From: Stomatobaculum sp. F0698
Lineage (GTDB): Bacteria > Bacillota > Clostridia > Lachnospirales > Lachnospiraceae
DNA length: 64,000 bases
Assembly: GCF_030644385.1 (NCBI RefSeq)
Contig: NZ_CP130060.1
Span: forward strand, 62,001-126,000
Reading direction: 5' to 3'
A program made the position numbers and the translations under genes. The notes below the pieces were generated by a model that was given only the letters and a program-made list of their open reading frames with translations, had not been told where the DNA came from and did not search any database. Below, one piece after another: positions 8,966 to 17,081 of the stretch; the stretch's first letter is position 1, and each line of letters opens with the position of its first letter.

Positions 8966-9834
8966 GTGCAGAGACCCTTCGGGAAGCAGAGCGCCGCGGG
9001 GCGGAAACCCTCGCGGCGGCGGGCAGAGAAGAAGCCGCGCAGAACGCGCGGCTTCTTCTCTGCCATGTGCTGAACTTTAACTTTACGGATTATGTGCTCG
9101 CGCGGGAAGACTTGCTTTCGCCGCACGACGCCGTGCGCTACGAGGAATTGCTTACGCGCCGGGCAAGCGGCGTGCCGCTCCAGTACCTGACAAGGGAACA
9201 GAATTTCTGCGGCCTGTCCCTCTATGTGGATGAGCGGGTACTGATTCCGCGCCAGGACACCGAGTGTCTGGTCGAGGAAGTACTGCGGGACGGGGCGCGG
9301 GGAGCACTCCTTGACCTCTGTACGGGAAGCGGCTGCATTCCGCTGGCGCTTCTGAAGCACGGGAACTTTTCGTGTGCGCTCGGCGCGGACATTTCTGCGG
9401 AGGCGCTTGCGGTCGCGGAGATAAACCGCGCGCGTACGGGCCTGCCGCTTCTCTTCCGGCAGTCGGATCTCTTTTCGGAAATTCCGGAGCGCTTTGATGT
9501 GATCACGGCTAATCCGCCCTATATCGAGAGCGCGGAGATAGAGAGCTTGAGCGTTGAAGTGCGAGATCACGAGCCGCGGCTTGCGCTCGACGGGGCGGCG
9601 GACGGCCTCGCCTTTTACCGCCGCCTCGCTGCGGAGAGCGGCGCACATTTAAAGCCGGGCGGCAGACTTTATCTGGAAATCGGCATGTCGCAGGGGGCGG
9701 CGGTGGCTTCGCTTCTCGAGGCGGCCGCATTTTCGGACATACAAATCATTCGGGATCTCGCGGGGCGGGATCGCATTGTGAAAGGGAGCATGCATGCTGG
9801 AGGAACATCTGAGCGAGGCGCTGCGCCGCTATGA
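8962..9834 (+). CDS. prmC: Release-factor glutamine N5-methyltransferase
   Basis: PrmC (290 residues) methylates the glutamine of the GGQ motif in class I release factors using S-adenosylmethionine. The N-terminal helical domain is followed by [12 protein letters not shown] and [12 protein letters not shown], a Rossmann SAM site ([15 protein letters not shown]), and the catalytic NPPY in ITANPPYIE. Its substrate gene prfA follows directly and starts 41 bases before the prmC stop, the usual functional pairing. Confidence 0.96.
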   Translation: MSAETLREAERRGAETLAAAGREEAAQNARLLLCHVLNFNFTDYVLAREDLLSPHDAVRYEELLTRRASGVPLQYLTREQNFCGLSLYVDERVLIPRQDTECLVEEVLRDGARGALLDLCTGSGCIPLALLKHGNFSCALGADISAEALAVAEINRARTGLPLLFRQSDLFSEIPERFDVITANPPYIESAEIESLSVEVRDHEPRLALDGAADGLAFYRRLAAESGAHLKPGGRLYLEIGMSQGAAVASLLEAAAFSDIQIIRDLAGRDRIVKGSMHAGGTSERGAAPL

Positions 9835-10903
9835 GGAAGTGATGGCAGAGCTCTCCGTGCCGGAAACCCACGGAGACAGCGCGCTCTTACAGCGACTTTT
9901 AAAGGAACAGGCGGAACTTTCTCCCCTGGTCTCCTGTGTCGAGGCACTGCGTAGCGCCGAACAGAGGGAGGCGGAGGCGCTCTCCATGCTCGGCGAGGAG
10001 AAAGACGAAGAGCTTAGGGCGCTCGCGAAGGAGGAGCTTTGGGAGGCGCGGCGCGAAAAGGAAGCGCAGGCGGCAAAACTCAAAGAATTGCTCCTGCCGA
10101 AGGATCCGAACGACGAGAAAAACGTGGTGCTCGAGATTCGTGCGGGCGCGGGCGGCGATGAGGCGGCGCTCTTTGCGGCGGAGCTTTTTCGCATGTACCG
10201 CCAGTACGCGGAACACCGCGGCTGGAAGGTTGAGATTGATGACTTCCACGAGAGCGGGCTCGGCGGCATGAAGGAAGTCATCGCGACGGTGCGCGGGCGG
10301 GGCGCGTTTTCGCGGCTCAAGTTTGAGTCCGGCGTGCACCGCGTGCAGCGCGTCCCGGCGACCGAGGCGGGCGGGCGCATCCACACGAGCACCGCGAGTG
10401 TGGCCGTGATGCCGGAGGCGGAAGAAGTCGATGTGCAGCTTGATTTAAAAGATGTGCGCATCGACGTGATGCGTGCATCCGGAAACGGCGGTCAGTGCGT
10501 CAACACGACGGATTCGGCGGTGCGCTTAACGCACTACCCGACCGGCATTGTGATCTACTCGCAGACCGAGAAGTCACAGCTCCAGAATAAGGAGAAGGCC
10601 TTCCGCCTGCTTCGGAGTAAGCTCTACGCGCTGGAACTCGAGCGGCGGCAGAATGAGACCGCGGAGGCGCGGCGCGCCCAGATCGGGAGCGGCGACCGCT
10701 CGGAAAAGATACGAACCTATAACTTTCCGCAGGGGCGCGTGACCGACCACAGGATTAAACTCACGCTCTACAACATAGAGCGCGTCATGGACGGCGATTT
10801 GGATGAAATTCTGGATGCCCTGATTCACGCCTCGCGCGCTGCGGAGCTCGCCGGAAGCGCCGACTCGGAAAGCGCTGGAAAAGGGAGCGGGAATTCGCTA
10901 TGA
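9794..10903 (+). CDS. prfA: Peptide chain release factor 1
   Basis: RF1 (369 residues) reads UAA and UAG and triggers peptide release. Visible are the stop-codon-recognition tripeptide PAT in [10 protein letters not shown], the catalytic GGQ in [17 protein letters not shown], and the C-terminal [16 protein letters not shown] region. The residue after GGQ is Cys rather than the more common His; I recall this from clostridial RF1 proteins and do not treat it as a defect. The start ATG lies within prmC. Confidence 0.97.
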   Translation: MLEEHLSEALRRYEEVMAELSVPETHGDSALLQRLLKEQAELSPLVSCVEALRSAEQREAEALSMLGEEKDEELRALAKEELWEARREKEAQAAKLKELLLPKDPNDEKNVVLEIRAGAGGDEAALFAAELFRMYRQYAEHRGWKVEIDDFHESGLGGMKEVIATVRGRGAFSRLKFESGVHRVQRVPATEAGGRIHTSTASVAVMPEAEEVDVQLDLKDVRIDVMRASGNGGQCVNTTDSAVRLTHYPTGIVIYSQTEKSQLQNKEKAFRLLRSKLYALELERRQNETAEARRAQIGSGDRSEKIRTYNFPQGRVTDHRIKLTLYNIERVMDGDLDEILDALIHASRAAELAGSADSESAGKGSGNSL

Positions 10904-10904
10904 T
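10876..10904 (+). promoter_or_regulatory. Possible galK promoter
   Basis: TGGAAA at 10876-10881 and TATGAT at 10899-10904 are separated by 17 bases and end at the prfA stop codon. This would place a start site about 35 bases before galK. The -35 match is only moderate. Confidence 0.4.
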
Positions 10905-10944
10905 GAGACTGGCATCGCGATAAAGACCTAAGGGGGACAGAAAA

Positions 10945-12186
10945 ATGAACGAGACTAAGCCCGGCATTGAGGCGCTCTACGGAGAAGAGAGCGAGAGCGC
11001 GCGGAAGCGCTATGCGCATTTGCAAGAAAAGTTTACGGAGGAATTCGGCGCGGCAGAGCTCCGCTATTTCTCCGCGCCGGGAAGAACGGAGATTATCGGA
11101 AACCACACGGATCACAACGGCGGTAAGATACTGGCGGGCAGCATTACGCTCGACACCATCTGTGCCGCGGCACCGACCGATGACGGTATTATTACGATTG
11201 TGAGCGAGGGCTATCGCCCGGTCTCGGTAGACACCAAGGCGCTCTCGGAGACCCCGAAGGAAGACGGTTCCAGGTCCCTGGTTGCGGGCATGGCGGAGGC
11301 TGCGGAGAACTTCGGTTACAAGGTGGGCGGTTTTCGCGCCTATGTGACGAGCGAAGTCATTGCCTCGGCGGGCGTTTCGAGCTCGGCTTCGTTTGAGATG
11401 CTGGTCTGCACCGTACTCAATGCCTTTTATAACGAGGGCAAGATGAGCATTGCGGACTATGCGCGCATGGGCCAGTACGCGGAGAACCACTGGTGGAACA
11501 AGAGCTCCGGCTTAATGGACCAGATGGCCTGCGCGGCGGGCGGCGTGATTTTTCTCGATTTCTCCGAGGGAGTCCGCTACGAGACCATAGACTTCGCCTT
11601 CGACGACTACGACATGGATCTCTTTATCCTGAACACCGGCAAGGGGCATGCGGATCTCACCGAAGAGTACTCCTCCATCCCGCACGAGATGTATGCGGTC
11701 GCGGAAAAGCTCGGCGAGAGCCGGCTTGCGGATGTGAGCGAACTCGTGCTGCTCACGACCCTCGGCGGCATGCGGGAAAAACTCGGAAACGACAGAGCCC
11801 TGCTTCGCGCCCTGCATTTCTTCGAGGAGAACAAGCGCGTCGATGAGGCGCGAGAGGCGGTCGCTGCGGGCAACAGCGACAAGCTTTTACAGCTCATGGG
11901 GGAGAGCGGCAAGTCCTCCTACGAGTGGCTGCAGAACGCCTACTGCACCGAGGATACGAAGGAGCAGTCGATTCCGCTGGCCCTCTGCCTCACGGAGCTT
12001 TTCTTAAAGCGCTGTGCGCGCGGCACCTGCCGCATCCACGGCGGCGGTTTTGCCGGTGTCATCATGGCGATACTCCCGAAGGAGGAGCGCGAGGACTACA
12101 CGGCTTTCATGTCGCAGTTCTTCGGCAAAGAGAATATCTACCGCATGGGTCTGCGCCGTTACGGCGCGGTGGAAGTGAGTCTCTGA
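10945..12186 (+). CDS. galK: Galactokinase
   Basis: A 413-residue GHMP-family galactokinase that phosphorylates D-galactose at C1 with ATP, the entry step of the Leloir pathway. Motif 1 is APGRTEIIGNHTDHNGG (residues about 48-64, with the sugar-contacting region), motif 2 is the ATP loop VIASAGVSSSASFEML, and motif 3 is IHGGGFAGVIMAIL near the C-terminus. GGGGACAG precedes the ATG. It ends at a strong terminator and is directly followed by the mgl-type galactose transporter. No galT, galE or galM is visible here. Confidence 0.94.
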   Translation: MNETKPGIEALYGEESESARKRYAHLQEKFTEEFGAAELRYFSAPGRTEIIGNHTDHNGGKILAGSITLDTICAAAPTDDGIITIVSEGYRPVSVDTKALSETPKEDGSRSLVAGMAEAAENFGYKVGGFRAYVTSEVIASAGVSSSASFEMLVCTVLNAFYNEGKMSIADYARMGQYAENHWWNKSSGLMDQMACAAGGVIFLDFSEGVRYETIDFAFDDYDMDLFILNTGKGHADLTEEYSSIPHEMYAVAEKLGESRLADVSELVLLTTLGGMREKLGNDRALLRALHFFEENKRVDEAREAVAAGNSDKLLQLMGESGKSSYEWLQNAYCTEDTKEQSIPLALCLTELFLKRCARGTCRIHGGGFAGVIMAILPKEEREDYTAFMSQFFGKENIYRMGLRRYGAVEVSL

Positions 12187-12287
12187 GGAGAGTGCACAAA
12201 AAATTCACCGAAGCTTGTACAAAATGACGGGTAGTTAGAACTAAACACTTGGTTTCGCCGATAGAATCAAGGTGGCTTTCGAAGAAG

Positions 12288-12330
12288 AATAGGATTTTCT
12301 AGGAAAAGTATAGAAAATCCTATTTTTTTT
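12288..12330 (+). terminator. Intrinsic terminator after galK
   Basis: A 14-bp stem (AATAGGATTTTCTA with TAGAAAATCCTATT) around a nine-base loop runs into a T-run. It isolates galK from the transporter genes. Confidence 0.92.
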
Positions 12331-12366
12331 TGTGCCTCGACTTGGTATTCTTGTCCCATCACTGAA

Positions 12367-12380
12367 ATGCGAATACGCAT
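12367..12380. repeat. Small palindrome in the mglB leader
   Basis: ATGCG-AATA-CGCAT is a 5-bp inverted repeat 22 bases before the mglB start. The position could suit an operator for the adjacent response regulator, but this is only an inference. No convincing -35/-10 pair was found between the galK terminator and mglB. Confidence 0.3.
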
Positions 12381-12402
12381 ACAGAAAGAGGAGGAGTCAG
12401 AT

Positions 12403-13719
12403 ATGAAGAAGGCAATTAGCATCATCGCAGCTGTGGCGATGGCGACCACGATGCTTGCGGCTTGCGGCGGCGGCGGCAAGACCGAGAGCAGCTCCGCAGC
12501 GGCAAGCGGCAGCGAGAGCGCAAGCGAGACCATGGCTGCGGGCGGCGAGACCGGAATGGTTGCAAACAAGGATAAGCCCTTGGTTTGGTACAACCGTCAG
12601 CCCTCGAACAGCTCCACGGGCGAGCTCGACAAAGAGGCACTTCACTTCAACGACAAGACCTACTATGTCGGCTTCGACGCAAACCAGGGTGCCGAGCTCC
12701 AGGGTGAGATGATTGTCGAGTACATCAAGAAGCACGCTGCCGAGATCGACAAGAACGGCGACGGCACGATCGGTTACGTCCTTGCTATCGGGGATATCGG
12801 CCACAACGACTCGATCGCTCGTACGAGAGGTGTCAGAAAGGCACTCGGCACGGCGGTTGAGAAGGACGGCGCAATCGATTCCACGCCGGCAGGCACGAAC
12901 GTCGACGGAACGGCAACGGTTGTCAAGGACGGCGAGATCGAAGTTGACGGCAAGACCTACAAGGTCAGAGAGCTTGCTTCGCAGGAGATGAAGAACGCAG
13001 CGGGCGCAACCTGGGACGCTGCAACGGCAGGAAACGGCATCAGCACCTGGGCTTCTTCCTTCGGCGATCAGATTGACATTGTCGCATCGAACAACGACGG
13101 CATGGGCATGTCCATGTTCAACGCTTGGTCCAAGGAGAAGGGTGTTCCGACCTTCGGTTACGACGCAAACTCCGACGCTGTTGCTGCGATTCCGGAGGGC
13201 TACGGCGGCACCATCAGCCAGCATGCAGACGTTCAGGCTTACCTCACGCTCAGAGTGTTGAGAAACCTTCTCGACGGTGTGGATGTCGACACGGGCATCG
13301 GCACGGCGGATGAGGCAGGCAATGTCCTCACCGCGGCAGATTACAAGTATGTGCCGGAGGAGAGATCCTACTACGCACTGAACCTTGCGGTCACCGCAGA
13401 CAACTATAAGGACTTCGCGGATGCAACCAAGGTCTATGCACCGGTCGCAAACAAGCTGGATGCAACGAAGCATGCAGAGAAGAAGGTCTGGCTGAACACC
13501 TACAACGCGGCGGATAACTTCCTTGGCTCTACCTACAAGCCCCTGCTGAAGAACTACGAGGCGCTGCTGAACCTGAAGGTCGATTACGTGGATGGCGACG
13601 GACAGACCGAGTCCAACATCACGAACCGCCTCGGCAACCCGAGCCAGTACGATGCATTCGCAATCAACATGGTGAAGACGGACAATGCAGCTTCCTACAC
13701 CGCAATTCTGAACCAGTAA
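12403..13719 (+). CDS. mglB: Galactose-binding lipoprotein of the MglB family with circularly permuted domain order
   Basis: A 438-residue lipoprotein (lipobox LAAC, Cys21, then a Ser/Ala-rich linker) that should deliver galactose or a galactoside to MglA-MglC. Residues about 58-140 match the middle of galactose-binding protein: PLVWYNRQPS with Asn64, TYYVGFDANQGAELQGE, the EF-hand-like calcium loop DKNGDGTIG (116-124), and GHNDSIAR with His134, Asp136, Arg140. ATWDAATA (Trp204), ASNNDGMGM and FGYDANSD (Asp254) follow. The normal N-terminal segment is absent at the front and appears at the end: WLNTYNAADNF (Tyr367, Asp371, Phe373) and FAINMVK (419-425). The usual TVLN of the hinge region reads TISQ. 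A ~40-residue insert lies at 155-195. Start at 12403 is set by AGAGGAGGAG upstream and by the signal peptide. No frameshift is visible. Confidence 0.88.
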   Translation: MKKAISIIAAVAMATTMLAACGGGGKTESSSAAASGSESASETMAAGGETGMVANKDKPLVWYNRQPSNSSTGELDKEALHFNDKTYYVGFDANQGAELQGEMIVEYIKKHAAEIDKNGDGTIGYVLAIGDIGHNDSIARTRGVRKALGTAVEKDGAIDSTPAGTNVDGTATVVKDGEIEVDGKTYKVRELASQEMKNAAGATWDAATAGNGISTWASSFGDQIDIVASNNDGMGMSMFNAWSKEKGVPTFGYDANSDAVAAIPEGYGGTISQHADVQAYLTLRVLRNLLDGVDVDTGIGTADEAGNVLTAADYKYVPEERSYYALNLAVTADNYKDFADATKVYAPVANKLDATKHAEKKVWLNTYNAADNFLGSTYKPLLKNYEALLNLKVDYVDGDGQTESNITNRLGNPSQYDAFAINMVKTDNAASYTAILNQ

Positions 13720-13789
13720 ACGAAGCTTGTGTTTTGGGGGTATCGGGGGCACACCTGATACCCCTGTTCTAATTATTGGGAGAAGAACC

Positions 13790-15298
13790 ATGTCAGATCA
13801 AAAAGAAGATATCATCTTATCCATACGAGGTATGTCGAAGTCCTTCGGCAGAAACCGCGTTCTGGATCACATTGAGCTCAATTTGAGACGGGGCTCCGTC
13901 ATGGGGCTCATGGGAGAGAACGGCGCCGGAAAGTCCACCATGATGAAGTGCCTCTTCGGAAGCTATCAGAAGGACGAGGGCGAGATCATTCTCGACGGAC
14001 ACGAGGTCTCGTTTTCGGGGCCGAAAGACGCATTGGAAAACGGAATTGCCATGGTTCATCAGGAGCTGAATCAGTGCCTGGAGCGCTCGGTTGTGGACAA
14101 TCTCTTCCTCGGGCGCTACCCCGTGAATTCCATGGGCATTGTGGATGAGGCGAGAATGAAGAAAGAGGCTGCGGAGCTCTTCCGAAGTCTCGGCATGACC
14201 GTGAACCTGACCCAGCCGATGCGCAACATGTCTGTCTCACAGCGGCAGATGTGCGAGATTGCAAAGGCAATTTCTTACAATTCCAAGATTATCGTGCTGG
14301 ATGAGCCGACCTCCTCGCTCACCGAGCCCGAGGTCAGAAAGTTGTTCGCGATGATGCGGAAACTCCGGGATCAGGGCATCTCCCTCATTTACATCTCGCA
14401 CAAGATGGATGAGATTTTTGAGATTTGCGACCAGGTCTCGGTGCTCCGAGACGGCAAGCTGGTCATGACGAAGGACACGAAGGACACCGACTTAAACGAG
14501 CTGATCGCAGCCATGGTCGGACGCTCGCTCGAGAATCGTTTCCCGCCGGTCGACAATACGCCGGGCAAGGACATCCTCTCGATTCAGCACCTCTCGACCA
14601 AGTTCGAGCCGCACATTCAGGACGTGAGCTTTAATGTCCGCGAGGGCGAGATCTTCGGTCTCTACGGCCTGGTCGGTGCGGGCAGAACGGAGCTCCTCGA
14701 GACCATTTTCGGCATACGCACCCGCGCTGCGGGCCGCGTCTATTACGGCGGAGAGCTCATGAACTTCAACTCGGCGAAGGAGGCCATGGAGCACGGCTTC
14801 GCGCTGATCACCGAGGAGAGAAAGGCCAACGGTCTCTTCCTCAAGGGAGACCTCACCTTTAACACGACCATTGCGAACCTGAAGCACTATAAGAACGGTC
14901 CGGCGCTCTCCGAGCAGAGGATGACAAAGGCGACCACGAAGCAGTTAAAGACCATGCGCACCAAGTGCATGGGCCCCGAGGATTTGATTTCGAGTCTCTC
15001 GGGCGGAAACCAGCAGAAGGTCATCTTCGGCAAGTGGCTCGAGCGAGAGCCGCGCGTCTTCATGATGGACGAGCCGACCCGCGGCATCGACGTCGGCGCG
15101 AAATATGAGATCTACGACCTCATCATCCGCATGGCGAAGGAGGGCAAGACCATCATCGTGGTTTCCTCCGAGATGCCGGAGATTCTGGGAATCACGAACC
15201 GCATCGGTGTGATGTCGAACGGCTATCTGTCCGGCATTGTCGAGACCAAAGAGACCAATCAGGAAGAACTGTTGCGTCTCAGCGCAAAGTACCTGTAA
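13790..15298 (+). CDS. mglA: Sugar ABC transporter ATP-binding protein (MglA-type, two cassettes)
   Basis: A 502-residue tandem ABC ATPase of the MglA/RbsA/XylG family that powers galactose import. The first cassette has Walker A GENGAGKST, a degenerate signature MSVSQRQM and Walker B IIVLDEPTSSL. The second has the family-typical altered Walker A GLVGAGRTE, a good LSGGNQQKV signature and Walker B VFMMDEPTRGID. ATG at 13790 is chosen over upstream in-frame starts because GGGAGAAG lies just before it. mglC starts 15 bases after the stop. Confidence 0.94.
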   Translation: MSDQKEDIILSIRGMSKSFGRNRVLDHIELNLRRGSVMGLMGENGAGKSTMMKCLFGSYQKDEGEIILDGHEVSFSGPKDALENGIAMVHQELNQCLERSVVDNLFLGRYPVNSMGIVDEARMKKEAAELFRSLGMTVNLTQPMRNMSVSQRQMCEIAKAISYNSKIIVLDEPTSSLTEPEVRKLFAMMRKLRDQGISLIYISHKMDEIFEICDQVSVLRDGKLVMTKDTKDTDLNELIAAMVGRSLENRFPPVDNTPGKDILSIQHLSTKFEPHIQDVSFNVREGEIFGLYGLVGAGRTELLETIFGIRTRAAGRVYYGGELMNFNSAKEAMEHGFALITEERKANGLFLKGDLTFNTTIANLKHYKNGPALSEQRMTKATTKQLKTMRTKCMGPEDLISSLSGGNQQKVIFGKWLEREPRVFMMDEPTRGIDVGAKYEIYDLIIRMAKEGKTIIVVSSEMPEILGITNRIGVMSNGYLSGIVETKETNQEELLRLSAKYL

Positions 15299-15313
15299 AG
15301 TGAGGAGAGAGTT

Positions 15314-16996
15314 ATGAGTCAGTTAGGAAATGAGAAGGACGCTGCGATGCGCGCCGAGGAAGAGGCAAAGCTCCTCGAGCCGATTCGCGCACATGTCGGA
15401 GAGATACAGGCTAAGATCGACGCGCTCCGGAAGGACGGCAGCGATCAGGTACAGAAGCTGAAGAATCGCATTCAGCTCTTAAAAGAAGACAAGCACATCC
15501 AAAAGGACAAGAAGGATGCGCTGATCGCCGAGGCAGCTGCGGCGCTCACGGCGGCACAGGCGATTGAGAGTAAGAACCAGGCCGAGGTCTCGGGGCTCGT
15601 TGCCGAGGCAGAGAGTTACTTAAAAGAGCACTATGAGAAGGATTATCTGGGCCCGGTCACCGAAAACTGCAAGAGAGACAAAGAAAACGCAAAGGCACGC
15701 TATCAGGCGCGCGTCGCAGAGCTCGGCAAGGAGCATGAGAAAGAGCTTGCCCGTCTCCGCGCAGAGGGCGGTGCGGATTTGCAGCAGGAGCTGAAGGACG
15801 AGAACTACGTCTACAAGAATAAGCTCTTCGATGCAAAGATTAACTACGAGCAGGAACTGCAGGCAATCAAGGACAGAAGACACGAGGCCTTCGCCGAGCA
15901 GTATCACATGATCGATTTGCTCCGAATGTCCCGCTTCACCTTCGGACAGGCGCAGGCACAGCGCATCGAGAACTATAAGTACACCTTTAACCAGCGCCAG
16001 TTCCTCTTGAAGAACGGTCTCTATATTGTCATCGTGATGATCTTCATTGCGCTGAGCATTGTGACGCCGATTGTGAAGAACACCCAGCTCTTTACCTACA
16101 ACAATGTCCTGAACATTCTGCAGCAGGCGTCTCCGCGCATGTTCCTTGCGCTCGGCGTTGCGGGTCTGATTCTCCTGACCGGTACCGACCTCTCGATCGG
16201 AAGAATGACCGGTATGGGCATGGTCGCCGCGACCATCATCATGCACAAGGGTGTCAATACCGGTGCGGTCTTCGGCAAGATTTTTGACTTTACCTCCCTG
16301 CCCTATGTGGGAAGAGCGGTGCTTGCGCTTCTTACCTGCATTGTGCTCGCAACCTGCTTTACTTCGATTGCCGGCTTCTTCACGGCGCGCTTTAAGATGC
16401 ACCCCTTCATTTCGACCATGTCGAACATGCTGATTATCTTCGGTCTCGTGACCTATGCGACCAAGGGTGTGTCCTTCGGTGCCATTGAGCCGGGCATCGC
16501 TTCGATGATTGTTCCGAAGGTGAACGGCTTCCCGCTCATCATTGTCTGGGCCCTCGCGGCGATCTTGATTGTCTGGTTCATCTGGAACAAGACCCGTTTC
16601 GGAAAGAATCTCTACGCGGTCGGCGGCAACCCGGAGGCGGCTTCGGTCTCGGGTATCTCGGTCTTCGCGGTCACGATGGGCGCCTTCATGATGGCAGGTG
16701 TGCTCTACGGCTTCGGCGCATGGCTTGAGTGCGCACGCATGGTGGGTTCCGGTTCGGCGGCTTACGGCCAGGGCTGGGACATGGACGCAATCGCGGCCTG
16801 CGTGGTCGGCGGCGTTTCCTTCACCGGCGGTATCGGTAAGATTTCCGGCGTTGTGGTCGGCGTGCTGATTTTCACGGCACTCACCTATTCGCTGACCATA
16901 CTCGGTATCGATACCAACCTCCAGTTCGTCTTTGAGGGTATCATCATCCTGACGGCTGTCACCCTGGACTGCTTAAAGTACGTTCAGAAGAAGTAA
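15314..16996 (+). CDS. mglC: Galactose ABC transporter permease with long N-terminal coiled coil
   Basis: The C-terminal ~330 of 560 residues form an MglC/RbsC-type permease with about eight to ten membrane spans. It starts near residue 233 (FLLKNGLYIVIVMIFIAL) and contains the family motif GVAGLILLTGTDLSIGRMTG and later AVGGNPEAASVSGI. Typical MglC proteins are about 335 residues. The extra N-terminal ~230 residues are highly charged, rich in Glu, Lys, Ala and Gln, with heptad-like stretches (IQAKIDALRK, VQKLKNRIQLLKED, HEKELARLRA), and should be a cytoplasmic coiled coil. AGTGAGGAGAG precedes the ATG. The extension continues in frame into the permease with no stop, so it is not a separate gene. 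Confidence 0.9.
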   Translation: MSQLGNEKDAAMRAEEEAKLLEPIRAHVGEIQAKIDALRKDGSDQVQKLKNRIQLLKEDKHIQKDKKDALIAEAAAALTAAQAIESKNQAEVSGLVAEAESYLKEHYEKDYLGPVTENCKRDKENAKARYQARVAELGKEHEKELARLRAEGGADLQQELKDENYVYKNKLFDAKINYEQELQAIKDRRHEAFAEQYHMIDLLRMSRFTFGQAQAQRIENYKYTFNQRQFLLKNGLYIVIVMIFIALSIVTPIVKNTQLFTYNNVLNILQQASPRMFLALGVAGLILLTGTDLSIGRMTGMGMVAATIIMHKGVNTGAVFGKIFDFTSLPYVGRAVLALLTCIVLATCFTSIAGFFTARFKMHPFISTMSNMLIIFGLVTYATKGVSFGAIEPGIASMIVPKVNGFPLIIVWALAAILIVWFIWNKTRFGKNLYAVGGNPEAASVSGISVFAVTMGAFMMAGVLYGFGAWLECARMVGSGSAAYGQGWDMDAIAACVVGGVSFTGGIGKISGVVVGVLIFTALTYSLTILGIDTNLQFVFEGIIILTAVTLDCLKYVQKK

Positions 16997-17030
16997 AGTT
17001 TCGCAAAAGGCGCAAAGAGCCCGCATATGT

Positions 17031-17064
17031 TATACTGAAACCGCAGCGAAAGCTGCGGTTTTTT
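17031..17064 (+). terminator. Terminator after mglC, overlapping a possible extended -10
   Basis: CCGCAGC-GAAA-GCTGCGG (17041-17058), extended by an AAA/TTT pair, is followed by a T-run and lies 42 bases after the mglC stop. Just upstream, TGTTATACT (17028-17036) matches an extended -10. If that promoter is used, the hairpin would fall at the very start of the regulator transcript. Confidence 0.8.
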
Positions 17065-17081
17065 GAATGGGAGGAAAGACC

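Noticed and set aside
12403..13719. mglB as a truncated or frameshifted pseudogene
   Set aside because: The N-terminal segment seems missing at first, but it is found intact at the C-terminus, with a complete lipoprotein signal and no internal stop.
12397..13791. Long open frame of 464 codons on the minus strand
   Set aside because: It lies antisense to mglB, whose product has clear family motifs, a signal peptide and a ribosome binding site. High G+C leaves long antisense frames open by chance.
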